DNA from: an uncultured Bacilli bacterium
GTDB lineage: Bacteria > Bacillota_I > Bacilli_A > RF39 > UBA660
Assembly: GCA_934148875.1 (NCBI GenBank)
Contig: CAKPDJ010000041.1
Coordinates: 1 to 11,582 of the forward strand
DNA length: 11,582 nt
Direction: 5' to 3'
Below, piece after piece: positions 7,215-11,582 of this stretch (its first letter is position 1; each line of letters begins with the position of its first letter). Under the pieces are notes generated by a model, which saw only the letters and a list, made by a program, of their open reading frames with translations, was not told the origin of the DNA and searched no databases. A program made the translations under genes and the position numbers.

Positions 7215-7493
7215 ATGAACTTATGGAGCATTTTTTGTAAAAATTTGAAATATTATAGAATTAAAAAACTATATTCACAGGAGAGGTTAGGAGAACTAAC
7301 GGAACTTAGTCCAAGATACATTAGTGCTATTGAATGTGGAAGATATAGTCCTACAATACCAACTATTGAAAGACTTGCTGAAGCATTAGAAAAAGATGCT
7401 TACATTCTTTTTAGAAAAAATGATGATAGCATAGAAGATTTAAGAAGAATTGATATATATAAGAAAAATAAAAGAGATAAAAGCCATAAATAA
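7215..7493 (+). CDS. Small XRE-family helix-turn-helix regulator
   Basis: A 92-residue DNA-binding protein that is essentially one Cro/C1-type HTH domain. The recognition region runs SQERLGELTELSPRYIS followed by the typical IECGRYSPTIPTIERLAEAL, then a short basic, lysine-rich tail. The ATG at 7215 is chosen over the in-frame ATG at 7203 because GGTGA (7205-7209) sits 5 nt before it, while nothing precedes 7203. It lies 88 bp downstream of the carrier gene on the same strand with no terminator between, so it may be part of that operon or separate. The AT-rich gap 7127-7202 shows no clear promoter. Targets are unknown. The stop codon lies inside a terminator hairpin shared with the convergent gene. 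Confidence 0.85.
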   Translation: MNLWSIFCKNLKYYRIKKLYSQERLGELTELSPRYISAIECGRYSPTIPTIERLAEALEKDAYILFRKNDDSIEDLRRIDIYKKNKRDKSHK

Positions 7494-7510
7494 TGGTCAT
7501 CTCTCTTTTT
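7470..7510. terminator. Bidirectional terminator overlapping both convergent stop codons
   Basis: AGAGAT (7473-7478) pairs with ATCTCT (7499-7504), with an inner CCAT/ATGG stem (7484-7487 / 7493-7496). Flanking A- and T-runs serve both strands. The TAA of the XRE gene (7491-7493) and the TGA of the PrsW gene (7497-7499) both fall within it. Confidence 0.7.
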
Positions 7511-8228
7511 TTATAATCATTTTTTTGATGGTATTAAGTTTTTTAATTTTTATATATGATGTAATGTATAAAACTACAACATATATAATAAAAATTATAT
7601 ATGAAATTTTATTTGGATTAATTAATAATATATCATAAATAAAGTGGAGTAATATTGGTATTATTAAACTAAAAATAATATATTTTATTTTTTTATCATT
7701 TTTAAAACTAACCTGTGAATTTTTTGCAATACCTAGATAGTATCCCATAAAAACACCAAAAGCTGCATGACATGGTACTGATATTATACCTCTTAACAAT
7801 ATAGGTATAAATCCATAAGAACTATAAGCATATCCGTATAAAACATTTTCAAATGTGGCAAATCCTAAAGAAATGAAGACAGAGTAAACAATAGGATCAA
7901 ATATATGATTAAAATTTTTGTTCTTCCATGTACAGATAAAATTAATAATCCATTTTGAAGTTTCTTCTATTGTTGCTATTATGATAAAAGATTTTATTAA
8001 AATTTGAATTATAGTCATATTGGTATATTGATAATTTAAAAAAGGAAAATACATTTTTAGAGTAATAGAAATAGATGAAGAAATAATTGCTGATATTATA
8101 CCACCTATAAATAATATCATTAAAAGATATAAGGGTTCTTTTTCAATTTTATCTTTAGTATATATATACCACATCAATATCAAACTAGGTACAATACATA
8201 ATGTAAAAATTAATAAATTATGTTCCAT
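7497..8228 (-). CDS. prsW: PrsW-family intramembrane metalloprotease
   Basis: A 243-residue protein with about seven or eight membrane segments, close in size to B. subtilis PrsW. The conserved blocks are all present: DKIEKEP in the first loop (26-32), EETSKW (88-93), DPIVYSVFISLGFATFEN (111-128), HAAFGVFMGYYLG (154-166) and a late HFIYD (195-199). The glutamates and histidines are thought to bind zinc in the membrane. Characterised members perform site-1 cleavage of membrane anti-sigma factors (RsiW) under envelope stress; other relatives process bacteriocins or are immunity-like. No sigma or anti-sigma gene is near, so the substrate is unknown. The ATG follows AGGAAG and GGTGA on the minus strand. 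The basic tail KIKKLNTIKK... is cytoplasmic. The symbol denotes the family. Confidence 0.88.
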   Translation of the reverse strand: MEHNLLIFTLCIVPSLILMWYIYTKDKIEKEPLYLLMILFIGGIISAIISSSISITLKMYFPFLNYQYTNMTIIQILIKSFIIIATIEETSKWIINFICTWKNKNFNHIFDPIVYSVFISLGFATFENVLYGYAYSSYGFIPILLRGIISVPCHAAFGVFMGYYLGIAKNSQVSFKNDKKIKYIIFSLIIPILLHFIYDILLINPNKISYIIFIIYVVVLYITSYIKIKKLNTIKKMIIKKER

Positions 8229-8249
8229 TACTCACCAACTTCCTACTAT

Positions 8250-8278
8250 ATTATACATTAAAATTTAATATTTTGAAA
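8250..8278 (-). promoter_or_regulatory. Probable promoter of the PrsW gene
   Basis: On the minus strand a consensus TATAAT (8255-8250) has TTTCAA (8278-8273) 17 bp upstream. The start codon is 21 bp beyond the -10. The -35 is weak. Confidence 0.45.
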
Positions 8279-8380
8279 TTAGTTGAATAAAAATTTTTTT
8301 TAAACATCAATTTACTAAAATAAAATGTTAATTAAATATGTGAAAAAATGTTTTGCTTATTCTATAGCATAGCGGATATA

Positions 8381-8414
8381 AAAAAGATTCGGTTATTTAA
8401 TTTCCGAGTCTTTT
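8381..8414 (-). terminator. Terminator of the IS110-XRE chimeric gene
   Basis: On the minus strand, AAAAGACTCGG (8414-8404) pairs with CCGAATCTTTT (8392-8382) with one mismatch, and a run of T follows. The left arm is within the last codons of the gene, and the stop codon lies in the loop. The A- and T-rich flanks would also allow termination on the other strand. Confidence 0.65.
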
Positions 8415-9046
8415 GTTTTACCACATAACCAATCTATTGATACTTTATAATGTTTTGCAAATGCAATAATGAAAGAAGTTAAGATAGTATTTTTACCTAA
8501 TTCATATTTTGAATAAGGTGATTGAGTTGTTCCAATTATATTTGCAACATCTTCTTGAGAATCTCCGGCATTTGTTCTTACTTCTTTTAATCGTTTACCT
8601 AGAACTATTAAATCAAATTCATTGTTAATAAATTGATAAATCTTTCTATTTGTTAATCCGGCAATATAGTCCATGCTTACATTTAACAGGTTGTACTCAA
8701 CAGACATTAGATATCTTGTGATTTGAAAAGCATCTTTTTTGTCTGTTTTAGTTTTTCTAAGTGTTTGTCCACTTATGAATTTCTTAACAAGAGCAGGATT
8801 GAATTCCATGAAAGAATAATCATTCTTTTCTAAAAATAGCTTAAGGTTCATTCCGTAATGGCCTGTAGCTTCAAATCCTATCCTTATTTCTTGACTATTA
8901 TCTAAAGATTTTAATAAATTAAGTAATTGAATAAATCCTTCATTGGTGTTTTGAAAGGTTAAACTTTCTTCAATTACTTCTCCTGTTTCAGTAGTGATGA
9001 AACAGTCATGCTTGTATTTTGAAATATCAATACCAACAAAATACAC
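8393..9046 (-). CDS. Chimeric ORF: IS110 transposase N-terminus fused to XRE repressor sequence
   Basis: Residues 1 to about 118 (from the GTG at 9046) are the DEDD RuvC-like half of an IS110-family transposase: VGIDISKYKHD, FEATGHYG and KTDKKDAF carry the catalytic acidic residues. Normal IS110 proteins are about 400 residues and end in a second domain with the catalytic serine; that half is missing. At roughly 8684-8695 the frame passes without a break into NVSMDYIAGLTNRK, which is the tail of one XRE protein. A complete XRE domain follows (LGKRLKEVRTNAG, SQEDVANIIGTTQSPYSKYE, VSIDWLCG). GTG at 9046 is preferred because AGGAGG (9056-9061) is 9 nt upstream, while the GTG at 9055 abuts it. 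The product cannot be an active transposase. Whether it works as a DNA-binding protein is open. Confidence 0.8.
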   Translation of the reverse strand: MYFVGIDISKYKHDCFITTETGEVIEESLTFQNTNEGFIQLLNLLKSLDNSQEIRIGFEATGHYGMNLKLFLEKNDYSFMEFNPALVKKFISGQTLRKTKTDKKDAFQITRYLMSVEYNLLNVSMDYIAGLTNRKIYQFINNEFDLIVLGKRLKEVRTNAGDSQEDVANIIGTTQSPYSKYELGKNTILTSFIIAFAKHYKVSIDWLCGKTKDSEIK

Positions 9047-9240
9047 AATAAACACCTCCTAATTAGTTTTTAATGCACTGTATGTTTTACACAAGACTTC
9101 TATTTATGTATACACGTAAGATATAAAACGTCTAAGCGTTAACTAACTAATTACCAATAAAAAATAAAAGCCTGTGGTAGTTGACACCTCAAACCAGTCA
9201 AAGCTGTAGTACAATAGAAACAAATCCACAGTGCTTAAAT
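8685..9240 (-). mobile_element. IS110-family insertion sequence fragment (5' end with noncoding leader)
   Basis: The fragment contains the transposase N-terminal coding region and the noncoding stretch before it, up to the hairpin that closes at 9231. The 3' two-thirds of the element is lost at the fusion point. IS110 elements lack terminal inverted repeats, so the outer limit near 9240 is an estimate. Confidence 0.55.
9062..9231 (-). ncRNA. Possible remnant of IS110 bridge RNA region
   Basis: In IS110-group elements the noncoding left end, just upstream of the transposase, encodes the bridge RNA. Here that position holds a stem CTGTGG / CCACAG (9172-9177 with 9226-9231). Enclosed is a hairpin with TTGAC (9181-9185) pairing with GTCAA (9197-9201) and an 11-nt loop. 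This resembles the stem-with-guide-loop layout in a general way, but no guide or target match was tested. Assignment rests mostly on position. Confidence 0.3.
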
Positions 9241-9283
9241 ATTATAACCCTTAAAAGTTATATAAAAAATATAAAAGAAAGGG

Positions 9284-9316
9284 ATCTAATATAGGTCATT
9301 TTGACCATAATTAGAT
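9284..9316. promoter_or_regulatory. 33-bp dyad operator-like palindrome
   Basis: ATCTAAT (9284-9290) and ATTAGAT (9310-9316) form the outer arms. GGTCA (9294-9298) and TGACC (9302-9306) form the inner arms. ATA spacers lie on both sides of a 3-nt centre, all symmetric about base 9300. The right inner arm contains the TTGACC hexamer of the following promoter, so a bound dimer or tetramer would block it. Confidence 0.6.
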
Positions 9317-9331
9317 TATACCTGTTATAAT
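9301..9331 (+). promoter_or_regulatory. Promoter of the small unknown gene
   Basis: TTGACC (9301-9306) and an extended -10, TGTTATAAT (9323-9331), are separated by 19 bp. GGAG at 9344-9347 is the ribosome binding site for the ATG at 9356. Confidence 0.65.
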
Positions 9332-9355
9332 AAGAGTAAAAATGGAGATGAAACA

Positions 9356-9801
9356 ATGTATAAAAAAGATATTGATTGCATTTTAAAAAAGCAGAACAAT
9401 TAAATGGTCGGAGTATAAAGGTAGATAGCTATAATGATGATAATTATAATTTATATGGCAATGTAGATTTAGTAGATCAAAAAGAAGATAGTGGGAGTAA
9501 TAATATTTTAAATTCATATAAAGTAAAGATTAATAATATTGAATTTGAAATATATTTTATAAAGTTAGATTCAGTACCAATTATAACTTTTGATGAAAAT
9601 TATAATATGACTCCTAAAAACACTATTATACAATATGAAGTAGGTATTAATATTAATTATCTACAAGATAATGATAATTTCATAAATATTAATGGATTAA
9701 GTAAGGTATTATCTCCTAATAAAGAACTTGCTGATAAGAAATATCAAGAATTAGAAGAATTATTAAAAAATAATGATTTAAAAAGCTATTACAAAAAATA
9801 A
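9356..9801 (+). CDS. Unknown protein, readable whole only through a -1 shift
   Basis: The well-placed GGAG (9344-9347) points to the ATG at 9356, which reads MYKKDIDCILKK and then stops at 9401-9403. The long frame (TTG at 9376, 141 residues, ending 9801) has no ribosome binding site of its own. The two join naturally at A_AAA_AAG (9385-9391): a -1 step gives ...DIDCILKKAEQLNGRSI..., a continuous helix and a protein of about 148 residues. The body is acidic, Asn-rich and predicted alpha/beta, with VKINNIEFEIYFIKL and a C-terminal helix LADKKYQELEELLKNN; no cysteine cluster, membrane helix or known motif is seen. The function is not recognised. A simple one-base lesion or assembly error in the A-run is as likely as true frameshifting. 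A dyad over its promoter suggests repression. Confidence 0.55.
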
Positions 9802-9840
9802 ATGATGATTTAGATATGCAAATAAATAAATAAGGACATT

Positions 9841-9870
9841 TGCACCAAAAAGAGCCAAATTGAACCAAAA
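9841..9870 (+). repeat. Three 10-bp-phased CCAAA repeats
   Basis: Three consecutive 10-bp blocks (9841, 9851, 9861) carry CCAAA at the same offset, so the A-tracts fall on one face of the helix just upstream of a promoter. This could be a bending element or activator site. Confidence 0.4.
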
Positions 9871-9875
9871 TGTAA

Positions 9876-9903
9876 TTGCATTGTTCATGTCAAGTGGTAT
9901 AAT
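9876..9903 (+). promoter_or_regulatory. Orphan promoter with no following gene
   Basis: TTGCAT (9876-9881), 16 bp, then extended -10 TGGTATAAT (9895-9903). The sequence after it (TATAATAAG, TAAAATGGA) resembles the same part of the 9301-9331 promoter. No plus-strand reading frame follows; a terminator ends about 50 bp downstream. Confidence 0.55.
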
Positions 9904-9925
9904 AAGTTAAAATGGAATAAATATG

Positions 9926-9953
9926 TAGAGAGGCAATAATCTCTCTATTTTTT
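9926..9953 (+). terminator. Rho-independent terminator
   Basis: TAGAGAG (9926-9932) and CTCTCTA (9941-9947) pair perfectly with an 8-nt loop, followed by six T (9948-9953). It closes both the unknown gene ending at 9801 and the orphan promoter. The stretch 9954-10095 holds no gene; its only structure is an imperfect 8-bp hairpin (10061-10082) without a T-run. Confidence 0.9.
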
Positions 9954-10095
9954 CGCTTTTAATCATAAAATTTGTAAAACCTATTGACTTTTAAAATGCA
10001 AATGGTAGAACAGATTACAAATTTATGAATGTGATAGTTTGGTCATATTCCTGAATGAGAGCAGTACTTGATATAGTATTGCACTACGAATAAAC

Positions 10096-10335
10096 CTACT
10101 TATCTTCAGAGATTTTGATTGGAAAAGATGGACCACAGCAATATGGACATTTCATCTCATATGATTTTTTTGCTTTTATAAATTTTAAAAATCCAAGTTG
10201 TTCTCCAATTACGAAACCTGGAACAGGATCTAGTTTGTGACACTTTTTACATTCGTATACGTATATAGTCTCATCTTTACCAAAATATGATATGCCATCA
10301 TATAATACCTTTTGTATTTGTTTTTCACTTGCCAT
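10096..10335 (-). CDS. Small zinc-ribbon protein of unknown function
   Basis: A 79-residue protein with two cysteine pairs, YECKKCHK (C29, C32) and MKCPYCCG (C63, C66, C67), the spacing expected of a treble-clef or zinc-ribbon fold. Between them lies a hydrophobic stretch GFVIGEQLGFLKFIKAKKS. The start is supported by GGAGG (10342-10346) 6 nt upstream. Nothing suggests an enzyme; small ribbons of this kind are often nucleic-acid- or protein-binding. It lies 12 bp after the stop of the broken transposase on the same strand. It could be a passenger of that element or the host gene beside which the element landed. No characterised homologue is recognised. Confidence 0.7.
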   Translation of the reverse strand: MASEKQIQKVLYDGISYFGKDETIYVYECKKCHKLDPVPGFVIGEQLGFLKFIKAKKSYEMKCPYCCGPSFPIKISEDK

Positions 10336-10347
10336 AATTAACCTCCT

Positions 10348-11513
10348 TTATGGGTATGTACTTTTATTATACTCCATAAAAGTGTTACAAACATCACAAA
10401 CTAGAGGATTTATAGAAAAAGATAAAATAATCATAGATTTCCATGTATTTAAAGATTTCATAAATTTGGCTTTTTCTTGAGATAAAAATTTAACTACATC
10501 AATAGTTAATTTAGTTGAGTTATGATAAGCACCATAGAATCTAATTTGTTTGAAAATTTTATCTGGTATATGAACAATTAATCTAGATATAAATTCAAAA
10601 GCATGAATCTTTTCTATTACTATAAGATTATCATTATGCCTTTGATACCAAAATGTAACATAAGTTCCATCATAATCAATAATTCTAGACTCAGCCATAA
10701 CAGGACGGGCTACGTATCTACAAACATATTTGATAAGTTCAGTGTAAGATTTAAACTTAGAAGGAGGAGCGAAAACATAGAATCCCTCTTTGTGATTAAG
10801 ATAAATTTGATTTTTAAGTTTTCTAAATTATCTTTACCAATATCATTTTCTAACATATCAAGAAGAACCTTCATAAATCTTTTACGAAAGGAAGGATAAG
10901 AAAAAAATCAATTTTGATAAAGTTTTTATTTTTATTTGAGATACCACCGTCTAATAGAATCATATGAATATGAGGATTAAAGCACAGGTTTCTACCGAAA
11001 GTATGTAATATAGAAATGAAAGCTGAGTTAATATCATATTTTTAATATTTTTCTTTAATCCAATATTTAATGGTAATAGAAGAAGCGTCAAAAAGATATT
11101 GAAATCTTCTTCTATCTTGTCTAAAGAAAGGCCTTAATTCTTCAGCAATAGTAAAAACTACATTCCTAATATCTAAAAAGTTTAGAGAATATAGAAGATT
11201 CTCTTTGTTTATTGTATTTATTACCACAGGAAGAACACATACGGTATTTACAAGTATGAGGAACAATTTTTTCTTTACCACAATTAGGACAAGAAAAGAT
11301 AGCAAAACCTAAATCCCAAGTTTTATATTTTAACATTCTCTCAACATTAGAAAAAACAACATCTCTAATATTAATATTAGGATAAGTATCTAAAAACTTA
11401 TTCCACCAATCTTTAAAGATTTGTTTAATAGTAAAGTTAACTTTTCTATTATTGACTTTATCTTTGTATTTAATAAAATCAACATCTTTTTCAGTACATA
11501 AAATCATAACCAC
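10348..11513 (-). pseudogene. IS91-family (HUH) transposase, broken by several frameshifts and a stop
   Basis: Patching frames gives a protein of about 388 residues, the usual IS91/IS801 size. The N-terminal zinc finger reads CPNCGKEKIVPHTC...RMCSSC. VVFTIAEELRPFFR follows, then the HUH nuclease motif FNPHIHMILLDGG. KEGFYVFAPPSK, then YVARPVMAESRIIDYDG and VTFWYQRH, match the Y2 transposase core. A C-terminal CDVC pair completes it. Lesions seen: an extra base near 11168-11172 after SKLFRY; an in-frame TAA at 11042-11044; a one-base slip at the T7 run on the minus strand (10902-10908); and another at the A5 run near 10811-10817. Three slips and a stop make activity impossible as written. Two of the slips lie in homopolymers and could be sequencing errors. 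A GTG at 11513 or ATG at 11507 would be the start. Confidence 0.85.
10366..10371 (-). promoter_or_regulatory. -10 element for the zinc-ribbon gene
   Basis: A consensus TATAAT on the minus strand (10371-10366) lies 30 bp before the start codon, within the last codons of the transposase pseudogene. No convincing -35 was found at 16-18 bp, so this is tentative. Confidence 0.35.
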
Positions 11514-11543
11514 ATCACAATATTATTTTAATACAAAAGAAAA

Positions 11544-11582
11544 CAACCTCAAAGAGGTTGGCGAATGAAATTTATTTCATTC
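11544..11582. repeat. Twin hairpins beyond the 5' end of the IS91-type transposase
   Basis: CAACCTC / GAGGTTG (11544-11550, 11554-11560; loop AAA) is followed after two bases by GAATGAAA / TTTCATTC (11563-11570, 11575-11582; loop TTTA). Both stems are perfect. IS91-family elements have hairpins at their ends (terIS before the gene, oriIS after it), so this may be the terIS side. The window ends on the last paired base. Confidence 0.5.

Noticed and set aside
7450..7638. Small hydrophobic plus-strand frame with membrane-like text
   Set aside because: It overlaps the XRE gene end and a terminator and is antisense to conserved PrsW coding sequence; AT-rich antisense of membrane genes gives such frames by chance.
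10061..10082. Terminator of the zinc-ribbon gene
   Set aside because: The 8-bp stem has a mismatch and is not followed by a T-run on the minus strand.
10603..10899. Plus-strand frame antisense to the transposase pseudogene
   Set aside because: No family resemblance and no ribosome binding site; the minus strand carries clear IS91 transposase motifs.

Overview
The window is very AT-rich DNA with standard-code genes, strong GGAGG-type ribosome binding sites, extended -10 promoters and compact hairpin terminators. Its protein families (DltA/DltC-like pair, VanW, PrsW, IS110, IS91-like) point to a low-GC Firmicute (Bacillota; Clostridia or Bacilli, plausibly host-associated). The species cannot be named from the sequence.

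Left part (1-3871): a fragment of a D,D-carboxypeptidase (peptidase S11) reading frame that has lost its catalytic lysine and stops at once; a terminator; a patch of 10-bp-phased TACTACA repeats between 8-bp inverted arms; a membrane O-antigen ligase/polymerase-like protein (533-2056); and a two-anchor surface protein (2119-3837) with its own promoter, a 15-bp coding tandem repeat and two homologous beta-rich domains. A bidirectional terminator closes this block.

Centre (3895-7126): the most coherent functional unit. A Sfp-type phosphopantetheinyl transferase is divergent from a tightly coupled trio: VanW-family protein, stand-alone DltA-like adenylation enzyme (overlapping VanW by 35 bp) and DltC-like carrier protein (overlapping by 4 bp). 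All parts needed to make D-alanyl-(or aminoacyl-)S-carrier are present, but the usual DltB/DltD membrane transfer partners are absent and a VanW protein sits in their place. The acceptor is unknown; this is the best candidate for an undescribed system here.

Right-centre (7215-8228): a small XRE regulator and a convergent PrsW-family membrane protease share a bidirectional terminator.

Right part (8376-11582): an accessory, decaying region. It holds an IS110 fragment fused in frame to XRE repressor sequence, with what may be the remains of its noncoding (bridge RNA) end; a 33-bp dyad over a promoter driving an unknown small gene that can be read whole only through a -1 shift at A_AAA_AAG; an orphan promoter/terminator pair that would make a transcript of about 44 nt; a small zinc-ribbon gene; and a full-length but multiply broken IS91-type (HUH, zinc-finger) transposase with twin hairpins beyond its 5' end.
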